Assembly (NCBI GenBank): GCA_003153295.1
Contig: PLXY01000011.1
Coordinates: 1-64,000, forward strand
Direction: 5' to 3'
DNA: 64,000 nt
Source of the DNA: Parachlamydiales bacterium
Lineage (GTDB): Bacteria; Chlamydiota; Chlamydiia; Chlamydiales; Rhabdochlamydiaceae
Part shown: positions 34,109-41,779 of the stretch, one piece after another
Layout: every line of letters begins with the position of its first letter
Numbering within the stretch: the stretch's first letter is position 1
Notes under the pieces: generated by a model
Told to the model about the DNA's origin: nothing
Database searches by the model: none
What the model saw: the letters and a program-made list of their open reading frames with translations, nothing else
Made by a program: the position numbers and the translations under genes

Positions 34109-34814
34109 AGCTGACAATCTTTTTTTCCAATACGAAGATACACCTATCCTCGAGAATGTCTCCTTTGTCATTCGTCCAGGAGAATTCATCGGCATTTTTG
34201 GTCCTAACGGAGGAGGAAAGACGACTCTTCTTAAGTTGCTCATGGGCTTTTTAAAACCTCAAAAAGGCACTCTTGAGATTTTAGGAGTGTCTCCAAAATT
34301 TTCGCGAGAAAAAATCGGCTATGTCCCTCAAATTTCTCATTTAGACCGGCAATTTCCTATCACGGTTTTAGAAGTTGTCATGATGGGATGTTTAGACAAA
34401 TCTCCTTGGCATTCCTACACCCCCGATGGCCGAGAAAAAGCCCGTCAGGCGCTGAGTGAAGTCGGCATGCTCGATTTTCAAGACCGTCCTTTTGGAACAC
34501 TTTCCGGCGGCCAAGCCCAGCGGACGTTAATTGCCAGAGCCATTGTCAGTAAACCTGAGATTCTTTTGCTCGATGAACCGACAGCCAGCGTCGATGCATC
34601 TGCAGAAGAAAGCATCTATCAACTCCTTGAACATCTCAAAGGCAGCATGACTATTATCATGGTCACCCACGATCTTCAAGTCATGATGCAAAAAGTCGAC
34701 CGCTTCATTTGCGTCCATCGTCATGTAACTTCTTATTCTCAAGCTCAAGTTTGCGACCATTTTGCTCAAGGACTTTACCATCCTCCTTTAATGCCAAAGC
34801 GGGGAAGGAATTAA
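34098..34814 (+). CDS. Metal ABC transporter ATP-binding protein (ZnuC/TroB type)
   Basis: Powers the metal importer formed with its two neighbours. A 238-residue ATPase with Walker A GPNGGGKTTLLK (about 36-47), Q-loop VPQISHL, signature LSGGQAQR, Walker B ILLLDEPTASVD and switch histidine MVTHDL. It starts within the end of the binding-protein gene and ends two bases before the permease start, so all three are in one operon. Confidence 0.93.
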   Translation: MAIKADNLFFQYEDTPILENVSFVIRPGEFIGIFGPNGGGKTTLLKLLMGFLKPQKGTLEILGVSPKFSREKIGYVPQISHLDRQFPITVLEVVMMGCLDKSPWHSYTPDGREKARQALSEVGMLDFQDRPFGTLSGGQAQRTLIARAIVSKPEILLLDEPTASVDASAEESIYQLLEHLKGSMTIIMVTHDLQVMMQKVDRFICVHRHVTSYSQAQVCDHFAQGLYHPPLMPKRGRN

Positions 34815-34816
34815 AT

Positions 34817-35644
34817 ATGTTGCAAGCGCTTTTTTCCCACCCTTTTTTAACGATGTCTTTTCTTGCTGGAATCGCTGCATCGATCACGAGCGGCATCGTG
34901 GGATCTTATGTCGTGGTCAAGCGGATCGTCTTCATTAGCGGCAGCATCGCCCACTCCGTCTTAGGAGGCATGGGAATATTCCTCTGGCTCAAGCGGACCT
35001 ATAATATCACCTGGATGAATCCCCTCCACGGAGCGCTTGTTGCAGCGATCTTATCGGCTTTTCTCATCGGATGGATCCATCTCAAACATAAACAGCGGGA
35101 AGACACGGTCATCGCAGCCATTTGGTCAACAGGAATGGCCATCGGGGTCATTTTTGTTTCCTTGACGCCCGGTTATAATGTCGAACTGATGAATTTTCTT
35201 TTTGGGAATATTCTTTGGACCTCGATGAACGATCTGATTTTGCTTTTTTCCCTGGCCGGTTTCATTTTGTGCGCTACTTTGCTATTCCATACGAAATTCC
35301 AAGCCGTCTGTTTTGATGAAAATCAAGCGCAGCTCAAAGGAATATCCGTCACAAAGTATTACCTGTTTTTATTGAACTTAGTCGCGATCTCTGTCGTGAT
35401 TTTAATTCAAGTGGTGGGCGCTATTTTGATCATCGCCATGCTCGCGATCCCAGCAGCGATCGCAGGCACCTTCAGCGCCCGGCTTTCCCGTATGATGGGA
35501 TGGGCAGTCGTTTTTGGCTGTATTTTTACAACAGTGGGGATATCTCTATCTTATTTCTTAGATTGGCCGCCTGGAGCCACCATTGCTTTGACGGCTGCAG
35601 TATTTTATTTATTGAATTTAGCCCGAAATTACAAAGCGGTATAA
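34817..35644 (+). CDS. Metal ABC transporter permease (ZnuB/TroC type)
   Basis: Membrane channel of the metal importer, 275 residues with about eight hydrophobic segments. Typical pieces are FLAGIAASITSGIVGSYVVV at the N terminus, SGSIAHSVLGGMG, and AILIIAMLAIPAAIAGTFSA near the C terminus. The start is ATG 34817 behind GGGAAGGAA; the frame is open 36 codons further upstream but that part lies inside the ATPase gene. The 3' end overlaps a small minus-strand ORF by 16 bp. Confidence 0.92.
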   Translation: MLQALFSHPFLTMSFLAGIAASITSGIVGSYVVVKRIVFISGSIAHSVLGGMGIFLWLKRTYNITWMNPLHGALVAAILSAFLIGWIHLKHKQREDTVIAAIWSTGMAIGVIFVSLTPGYNVELMNFLFGNILWTSMNDLILLFSLAGFILCATLLFHTKFQAVCFDENQAQLKGISVTKYYLFLLNLVAISVVILIQVVGAILIIAMLAIPAAIAGTFSARLSRMMGWAVVFGCIFTTVGISLSYFLDWPPGATIALTAAVFYLLNLARNYKAV

Positions 35645-35754
35645 CGCTCGACCATCAGGCGCCATTTGTTTTTTTTATGCCCTCTTTCTTCTTTTGAAGG
35701 CTTTCTCATTCTTTTGGCTTGGGCATGCAGGTGCCCTCTAGAATATTTTTTCAT
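35629..35754 (-). CDS. Small basic protein, 41 residues (possible)
   Basis: A short frame beginning MKKYSRGHLHAQAKRMRK and ending VERYTAL, with 15 Lys/Arg residues and four His. It starts 9 bp after the stop of another small basic ORF on the same strand. The ribosome site is poor (AAAAAG), so translation might be coupled to the first. Its end overlaps the permease gene. No family recognised; the composition recalls small ribosome- or nucleic-acid-binding proteins, but that is only a guess. Confidence 0.45.
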   Translation of the reverse strand: MKKYSRGHLHAQAKRMRKPSKEERGHKKNKWRLMVERYTAL

Positions 35755-35763
35755 CTTTTTACG

Positions 35764-35910
35764 TTATTTGTTGTTATTGAAAAGATCTTCCGGTTTATTT
35801 TCTGGGGTATTGCCTGGAACCTTCCTCTCTTCTTCTTTGGCAGTAGGCTTCTCCTTCCGATGAGTCTTAAATGTCACTTTTGAAGCTTTTCTCTTATTAA
35901 AAGGTTTCAT
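35764..35910 (-). CDS. Small basic protein, 48 residues
   Basis: A frame starting MKPFNKRKASKVTFKTHR behind an excellent ribosome site, AAGGGGGTGG, 5 nt before the ATG. The first half is strongly basic, the second is charged and low in hydrophobics (EEERKVPGNTPENKPEDL), suggesting an unstructured nucleic-acid- or ribosome-associated peptide. It is divergent from rplU. No homologue recalled. The rest of 35911-36119 would hold the rplU promoter; GAGG lies 9 nt before the rplU start. Confidence 0.55.
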   Translation of the reverse strand: MKPFNKRKASKVTFKTHRKEKPTAKEEERKVPGNTPENKPEDLFNNNK

Positions 35911-36119
35911 ACTAACCACCCCCTTATATTTACCTTTGTATTACTAATGTTAATTAATTATTTTATATTATTCAACAAAACAATGACTTAATTAAATAAA
36001 TTAATAAACATTTAATATCAACATAGTCTCAAAGAAGATCGGGAGATCAAGTCTGACTTGAAGAGAATAAGCCTCTTGGATTAAGATGTTCACTACATTT
36101 GCACTTTTGAGGTTAAAAC

Positions 36120-36431
36120 ATGTACGCAATCATTGAAACCGGTGGAAAACAGTACCGGGTTGAGAAGGATGAAGTCATTGATGTTGAATTACTTGACTCT
36201 GAAGAAGGAAAGGCCGTTGAGTTCAAAAACGTCCTCTTTCTGAATGACGGCAAGCAGATCACCGTCGGAGCGCCTTACATCACTAAATCTTCCGTTAAGG
36301 GAGAGCTCCTAGGCGAGTTCAAAGGAGAAAAAGTTATCTCCTTCAAGTATAAGAGACGCAAAGGCGTACGCCGAAAAGTCGGCCATCGTCAGACTTATCA
36401 TCGAGTTAAAATCACAGAGATCCTAGGATAA
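36120..36431 (+). CDS. rplU: 50S ribosomal protein L21 (bL21)
   Basis: A 103-residue ribosomal protein with the standard start MYAIIETGGKQYRVEKDEVI and the C-terminal KRRKGVRRKVGHRQTYHRVKI rRNA-binding segment. First of the rplU-rpmA-obgE cluster, an arrangement conserved across bacteria and in chlamydiae. Confidence 0.98.
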   Translation: MYAIIETGGKQYRVEKDEVIDVELLDSEEGKAVEFKNVLFLNDGKQITVGAPYITKSSVKGELLGEFKGEKVISFKYKRRKGVRRKVGHRQTYHRVKITEILG

Positions 36432-36449
36432 CTTAGGGAGTAATCAACT

Positions 36450-36704
36450 ATGGCACATAAGAAAGGTCAAGGATCTACACGCAACGGCCGTGATTCGAAA
36501 TCAAAACGCCTCGGACTGAAAGCTACAGCAGGACAGATTGTCACAGCTGGAAGCATCCTCATCCGCCAGCGTGGTACAAAATGGGCACCAGCTAAGAACG
36601 TAGGTGTGGGAAGAGACGATACGCTTTTTTCTTTAATTGACGGGATTGTTTCTTACCGTAAAGGACTTAAGACTTACGTCTCCGTGACTCCGCTCCCCCA
36701 ATAG
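36450..36704 (+). CDS. rpmA: 50S ribosomal protein L27 (bL27)
   Basis: An 84-residue protein placed near the peptidyl-transferase centre. It starts [20 protein letters not shown], with no N-terminal extension to be cleaved, and continues through [12 protein letters not shown] and [13 protein letters not shown]. It follows rplU by 18 bp with GGGAG as ribosome site. Confidence 0.98.
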   Translation: MAHKKGQGSTRNGRDSKSKRLGLKATAGQIVTAGSILIRQRGTKWAPAKNVGVGRDDTLFSLIDGIVSYRKGLKTYVSVTPLPQ

Positions 36705-36792
36705 TCTACGAGTCTGCAAGGAAATTAAAGATTTTTGTTCAATTTCCCCTAGAACCGTTTTTTGGTATACTAGTTGGAAATTAAGGAATTGT

Positions 36793-37791
36793 ATGTTCGT
36801 CGATAAAGTAAGAGTCTCTCTCACTGCCGGACGCGGCGGAAACGGTGTCATTGCTTGGCGTCGAGAGAAATATATTCCTAAAGGCGGCCCTTGCGGCGGA
36901 GACGGCGGCGAAGGCGGATCGATCTACATCGAAACCGACTCTCAAGTCGTCTCTTTAGAAAATCATCGCAACAGACGTATTATCATCGCGCAAAATGGCC
37001 AACCCGGCGGCTACAACTTCTGTACGGGTAAAGGTGGCGCAGACGTCACTCTTAAAATTCCTTGCGGCACTCTCATTAAAAACGCCCTCACGGGCGAAGT
37101 CCTTTACGATTTCGTTGAAAAAGAACGGAAAGAAATCCTCTGTCAAGGCGGTAAAGGCGGCAAAGGAAATGACCGATTTAAAACCTCCACGAACCAAGCT
37201 CCCTATTTCTGTACCGATGGCGAAGAGGGAGAAACTCTTGAGATTGAGCTGGAACTTAAGCTCATTGCAGATGTCGGCCTGATCGGCATGCCGAATGCCG
37301 GCAAATCATCTCTCATGTCCTGCATCACCCATCTTGCTGTTAAAATCGGGGCCTATCCTTTCACAACCTTATTCCCCAACCTCAGCTATATTCATTATCC
37401 CGATCAATCCCGCATCTTACTGGCTGATATCCCTGGAATCATCGAAGGCGCCCATCTCGATCGCGGCCTTGGCTTTGAATTTTTACGCCACATCGAAAGA
37501 TCTGCTGCACTCATCTACGTGATCGATGCCACAGGCATCGAAGGCAGAGATCCTTTAGACGATTTCCGGGTTCTCCAAAACGAACTCAAGGCCTACAAGC
37601 CTGAACTTCTAGAAAAGCCTTCTTTAGTCGTGCTCAATAAGATCGATATGGAAGAAGCTCAAGAAAATACCGAGAGATTTCATCAAGAATTCCCATCGGC
37701 TAAAATTTTCGAAATCTCCGCTCTTGAAAAACAAGGCTTAGCTCCGCTTCTTCAAGCGATTCAAGATCTCGTTCAACTTCAGCCTGTTTGA
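36793..37791 (+). CDS. obgE: GTPase Obg
   Basis: A ribosome-associated GTPase needed for 50S assembly and growth control. The glycine-rich Obg fold occupies residues 1-157 (FVDKVRVSLTAGRGGNG, GGDGGEGGS) and the G domain about 158-332 (G1 GMPNAGKSSLM, G2 PFTTL, G3 DIPG, G4 NKID). The 332-residue length means the variable C-terminal (OCT) domain is absent, as in many short Obg proteins. It is 88 bp downstream of rpmA and may have its own promoter there. Confidence 0.96.
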   Translation: MFVDKVRVSLTAGRGGNGVIAWRREKYIPKGGPCGGDGGEGGSIYIETDSQVVSLENHRNRRIIIAQNGQPGGYNFCTGKGGADVTLKIPCGTLIKNALTGEVLYDFVEKERKEILCQGGKGGKGNDRFKTSTNQAPYFCTDGEEGETLEIELELKLIADVGLIGMPNAGKSSLMSCITHLAVKIGAYPFTTLFPNLSYIHYPDQSRILLADIPGIIEGAHLDRGLGFEFLRHIERSAALIYVIDATGIEGRDPLDDFRVLQNELKAYKPELLEKPSLVVLNKIDMEEAQENTERFHQEFPSAKIFEISALEKQGLAPLLQAIQDLVQLQPV

Positions 37792-37827
37792 CTTATCTAA
37801 GTTAAAGTTTGTTATTTTCAAGTTAGT

Positions 37828-38223
37828 TCAAGGGCGGAACCAAGCCCAAGTATTGTCATTGGTCAGATATTTTACAGTATCTACTGCCACAAAAGAAAAG
37901 GTGCTATATACCATTCCATAACGCCAATCTTCTATAAAATCTGTGTTACGATAAAATAGGCTTGTGATCAGAGCTGAAATAGGAATGCTGACAAAATAAC
38001 GACCCATCGTAGGAAGGAGTAGCTTCTCTGCATCAGTCGGCTCTCTTTTATCAGTTTTCGTTAAATCGAAAAGAGCCTTATTAATAACGACGCTGAGAAC
38101 CATATCAATGCCATTGAAAACCAGATTTCCTTGACTATGCCGCCTTGTTTCTGAGTAACGGCACACCATGCCCAAAAATCTTGCGCCCGCTGCGGCTAGG
38201 ACACTTAAAGCTACAGTACTCAT
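37828..38223 (-). CDS. Hypothetical membrane-associated protein, 131 residues
   Basis: Not recognised. Starts at ATG 38223 (GAGGT 6 nt upstream). Residues 3-20 (TVALSVLAAAGARFLGM), about 40-55 and about 80-95 are moderately hydrophobic, so it may sit in a membrane, although Arg residues interrupt the segments. Its ending, LTNDNTWAWFRP, is Trp-rich. It lies between obgE (convergent) and the exported ankyrin protein gene (divergent). Confidence 0.6.
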   Translation of the reverse strand: MSTVALSVLAAAGARFLGMVCRYSETRRHSQGNLVFNGIDMVLSVVINKALFDLTKTDKREPTDAEKLLLPTMGRYFVSIPISALITSLFYRNTDFIEDWRYGMVYSTFSFVAVDTVKYLTNDNTWAWFRP

Positions 38224-38356
38224 ATTTGACCTCAAATCAATAGTGTCAGACTATAAAGACAAAAAGATCAATTCTAGAAATCTATTTAGCTCTTAACTTG
38301 ACATATCAAAAGATTTAATTGTATCCTTTTCAACATCTTTTTGAAGGGGTATTCAC

Positions 38357-39388
38357 ATGTTTAAGAAACAATTTTCCTGGCCTCTATTTTTAATCTTTTT
38401 TGTTTTAGTCCTAGGAACAAGTTATGGGGATGAAGAAGAAAAAGAAAGTCCAAGAAAAGTCTTAAGCCATGCGATTAAAAAAGGAGATCTCCTCCAAGTT
38501 CAATCTCTCATAGAATCTAAAACAGTGGGTATCGAAGAGTTACGGGAAAGAGATCGTAAAGGTTTAACACCTTTAGTCGAAGCTGCGGGTAAAGGCCAGT
38601 TTTCAATCATAAAATATCTCATAGAAAAAGGGGCTTCCATTGAGGGAGTTGCTGGAAAAAGGAGCACCCCATTGACAAGACTTATCAAAAAGGCAAGCTC
38701 AAAACTACCTTCCACACAGCTGATGGAAATAATCCGCTATCTCGTCGATGCAGGCGTAGATGTAAATTCAGCTGGTGAAAATGAATATACCCCGCTCATG
38801 CTTGCCTGTAAGTACACACGTGGTGTTGAACTGGTGGAAATGCTTCTTGATCTAGGCGCCTTAGCGGATGTTCAAGCCGCTGATAAAAATACTGCTTTCC
38901 TACTCTGCATTCGAAATACCAATGTAAAAGCTTTTCGTCTTTTACTTAAGCGTGGTGCTAATACTTCTACCATTTTCAATGGTGTTACTCCATTGGGAAT
39001 TGCAGCTGCAGAAGGCAAAATCGTGATGGCCAAGTTAATCATTGAAGAAATGAAAGCAGACGTGAATAAATATGATCCTGCTGGTGGAACTCCTATCTTT
39101 TGGGCTGCCATGTTCGGGCAAGAATCCATGGTCTCTTTCTTAGCTGAAAAAGGTGCCGACATTAATGCAAGAACCATAAACCCTATCGACGTTGAAAAAC
39201 AACCTAAAAACAATTACTCGCTTTCGCTGACAAAAACCTATGTCACTTTCCCCAAAAACAGTACGCCTTTAACCTTCGCAAAATGGGCTGGATCGATCTC
39301 TACTATTAATTTAATTTGCGATTTGGGCGGTATTGAACCTGAGCAGATTGAGCTCAAGGAATGGACAAAATCACTCTGGGGATTGTAG
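38357..39388 (+). CDS. Exported ankyrin-repeat protein
   Basis: A 343-residue protein with a signal peptide (about 1-24, WPLFLIFFVLVLGTSYG) and about six ankyrin repeats from residue 35 to 295, for example KGLTPLVEAAGKGQFSIIKY, NEYTPLMLACKYTRG, FNGVTPLGIAAAEGK and GGTPIFWAAMFGQES. Ankyrin repeats mediate protein binding. In intracellular bacteria such exported proteins are candidate host-interaction factors or periplasmic scaffolds. GAAGGGG precedes the start. The last 60 residues extend beyond the repeats. Confidence 0.85.
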   Translation: MFKKQFSWPLFLIFFVLVLGTSYGDEEEKESPRKVLSHAIKKGDLLQVQSLIESKTVGIEELRERDRKGLTPLVEAAGKGQFSIIKYLIEKGASIEGVAGKRSTPLTRLIKKASSKLPSTQLMEIIRYLVDAGVDVNSAGENEYTPLMLACKYTRGVELVEMLLDLGALADVQAADKNTAFLLCIRNTNVKAFRLLLKRGANTSTIFNGVTPLGIAAAEGKIVMAKLIIEEMKADVNKYDPAGGTPIFWAAMFGQESMVSFLAEKGADINARTINPIDVEKQPKNNYSLSLTKTYVTFPKNSTPLTFAKWAGSISTINLICDLGGIEPEQIELKEWTKSLWGL

Positions 39389-39393
39389 TGCGG

Positions 39394-39585
39394 TTACAGA
39401 GGGTAGGTTAGAACTCTCTCTGGTATATCCTTAATTATCTGCAATAGAGGGATATCCGTTTGGACAACTTTCACAATATATTTTTTAATTCTTAAGAAGC
39501 CCTGAGCTCGAGTAAGAAGCGGCAAAATTTCTTCTCCTGTAAAACGCTCGCTAAACTCTACCCCTTTCTCAGAAAATCGAATCAT
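39394..39585 (-). CDS. Hypothetical small protein, 63 residues
   Basis: Not recognised. A frame from an ATG with GAGAG 5 nt upstream, encoding a mixed, folded-looking sequence (MIRFSEKGVEFSERFTGEEI... ending ERVLTYPL). It occupies the gap between the ankyrin gene (convergent) and the broken regulator (divergent), and no longer frame competes with it on either strand. Confidence 0.4.
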   Translation of the reverse strand: MIRFSEKGVEFSERFTGEEILPLLTRAQGFLRIKKYIVKVVQTDIPLLQIIKDIPERVLTYPL

Positions 39586-39648
39586 AACAACTCTCTATAG
39601 AAATAACTTTTCAGGAAAAAATAAATCACCAATACTTGTAAAAAATAT

Positions 39649-41513
39649 ATGACGAAAGATGAATCTACAGTACAACCTTTGGACATTCTCACTCATCTTG
39701 GGTGGAACGAGAGTGATGATTTGGAATTCAAGTCTGCCAAGGGCGGCCTTCCTCAAAGTTTATGGGAAACCTATAGTGCAATGGCAAACACTAGAGGCGG
39801 TGTAATATTACTTGGAGTGGACAGCACTGGTAAAGTTACTGGTCTAACGGATGTACAAAAAATAAAGAAGGGTTTTTGGGATACTATCAATAATAGAACC
39901 AAAATCAGTGCCAATCTGCTTGGAAATAAAGATGTGCAAGAATTCGATCATACCTTTGGAAAAGTCATAGCAATTCACGTGCCTCGGGCATCCCGACATC
40001 AACGTCCTGTATTCATTGATCAAAACCCTCTCAGAGGAACTTTCAGACGTAATCATGAAGGAGACTATCACTGTACTGAACAAGAAGTTAGGCGAATGCT
40101 AGTTGATCAATCTGAAGAACATGCAGATAGCCGAATTCTAAAGCATTTTTTAATAAAAGATTTAGATCTACAAAGCCTTCAACAATATCGCCAGCGGCTT
40201 GCATCTCACAAACCCACTCATCCCTGGTTAAGTGAAGATGATAAGGGATTGCTTACTAAACTGGGTGGGTGGAGGGAATGTAGAGAAACTGGCCAGGTGG
40301 GATTAACAGTGGCAGGATTGCTGATGTTTGGTCGCGAAGAAACACTTCGTGAAGCCCTTCCCCAGTATTGTGTAGATTATCGTGAAAAACTCTCTGATAA
40401 TCCTGCAGTACGGTGGACTGATCGAATGACTTTAGACGGTACGTGGTCAGGAAACTTGTTTCAGTTTTATTTGCGTGTAGTGCAAAAGTTATCCGCTGAT
40501 CTCAAGCTCCCCTTTCAATTAGACACAGACTTGTTCCGTAAAGGTGAAACAGTTGTTCACGAAGCCATTCGTGAAGCATTATAAATGCACTAATTCACGC
40601 CGATTATCTAGGACAAGGAGGAGTGGTCATTGAAAAATATAATGATCGTTTTGAATTCTCCAACCCGGGTTCCCTACTCATCTCCTTCGATCAATTGTTG
40701 CAAGGCAATGTGAGCGAATGCCGTAATAAATCGCTACAGACAATGTTTACTATGATCGGTGCAGCTGAAAAAGCGGGATCAGGTGTTGATAAAATTCGAC
40801 GAGGATGGAGTTCTCAGCACTGGCGCTCTCCAATTATTAGAGAACAGGTACAGCCGGATCGTGTAATATGGACATTGCCTATGATTAGCCTGATTCCCGA
40901 GGAGTCTCTTACTAGATTAAAGAAGCGGTTCGGAGCTAAATTTCAGAAATTCTTAAAGCTCGAAATTCAAGCACTGGTAACAGCCGATCTTGAAGGATGG
41001 GTTGATAATGCACGAATGAGACAAATCACCTCGGAACATGCTACAGATATGACCCGACTTCTTCAAAACCTTGTTGGCAAGGGAGTCTTGGTTCAAGACG
41101 GGCAGGGACGATGGACACGCTATCGTCTTTCCTCAGGATATATCTCCGTACATAAGGAAGTTGACTCCGTACATAAGGAAGTTGACTCCGTACATAAGGA
41201 AGTTGACTCCGTACATAAGATTCAATTAACTGAAAATGAATGGGATGAGTTAGTTAAAATTGCTGAACCTGTTAGGCAAAATAGACGTTTAGCCCCCCAA
41301 GAGATTGAATCGACTCTCTTAAAACTCTGCCAAAGACACTGGTTAACACGAAGACAACTAGCTGAATTATTAGGAAGAAATGCTGATGGATTGCGCTCCC
41401 GTTTTCTAACTTTGATGGTAGAACATGGCCTTCTTCGCTTGCGATACCCTGAGAAACCAAACCGTGTCGATCAAGCCTACACCCATAATCCAAATATAGA
41501 AAACAAGAATTGA
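39649..41513 (+). pseudogene. AlbA/Schlafen-RecG-type ATP-binding regulator, frameshifted
   Basis: Two adjacent frames (39649-40584 and 40623-41513) are the halves of one protein of about 620 residues: an AlbA_2 domain (DDLEFKSAKGG, MANTRGGVILLGV, VPRASRHQRPVF, TFRRNHEGDYHCTEQEV), a RecG-C-like GHKL ATPase domain and a winged-helix C terminus. The break is near 40582: GAAGCATTA-TAAATGCACTAATTCACGCC reads EAL-NALIHA once one base (GTA to TA) is restored, exactly in the ATPase N-box. A single-base deletion or a sequencing error explains it. Near the C terminus SVHKEVD is repeated by a 21-bp tandem repeat. Confidence 0.8.
41145..41219. repeat. 21-bp tandem repeat coding SVHKEVD
   Basis: TCCGTACATAAGGAAGTTGAC occurs three times without change (41145-41165, 41166-41186, 41187-41207), followed by the first 12 bases of a fourth copy. 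The unit is a multiple of three and encodes seven residues, so copy-number change would keep the frame. It lies between the ATPase part and the winged-helix part of the broken regulator. Confidence 0.95.
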
Positions 41514-41615
41514 AAAAAAATTTGATAGAACTAGCGATCCAATTCTTTTGCATCCTATACGCAGAGACTTTAAAGAAAAGACCAGCAGTAAAATAAAAAT
41601 TAAAATATGGATCGC

Positions 41616-41655
41616 ACTGGACTCGAGTCAGCGACACTAGGATTTTCAGTCTTGT
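41616..41655 (-). other. Degenerate tRNA-Phe fragment, possible attachment-site remnant
   Basis: 34 of 40 bases match the anticodon-to-T-arm part of the intact tRNA-Phe at 47413-47452, in the same orientation, including the anticodon-loop stretch AGGATTTTCAGTC. The acceptor and D-arm parts are not preserved. It lies about 5.8 kb from the tRNA, on the side of the tRNA's 3' end, where a displaced 3' half would be after integration. It could instead be an ordinary tRNA pseudogene. No gene is present in 41514-41779. Confidence 0.6.
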
Positions 41656-41677
41656 GAAAGTACTTTCAGGTTTTTTT
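41655..41677 (+). terminator. Candidate terminator beside the tRNA fragment
   Basis: A perfect 14-bp palindrome TGAAAGTACTTTCA followed by GG and seven T residues. The stem has almost no loop unless the central GTAC opens, so strength is uncertain. It would act on transcripts coming from the broken regulator gene. Confidence 0.35.
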
Positions 41678-41779
41678 AAGCTTTGATCTGTTAATAGACC
41701 TATTTCTTTATCCAAAACTGGCAATAAATCAATCAAAATAGATACAATATTTGCAAAAATTATAATTATTGGATGAAAA

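Noticed and set aside
41145-41219. Repeat array considered as a CRISPR
   Set aside because: Units are directly abutting with no spacers and encode a heptad inside a frame; no cas genes in the window.
41272-41736. 154-codon minus-strand frame over the end of the broken regulator and the tRNA-Phe fragment
   Set aside because: Runs antisense through coding sequence and the tRNA remnant; no likeness to a protein family.
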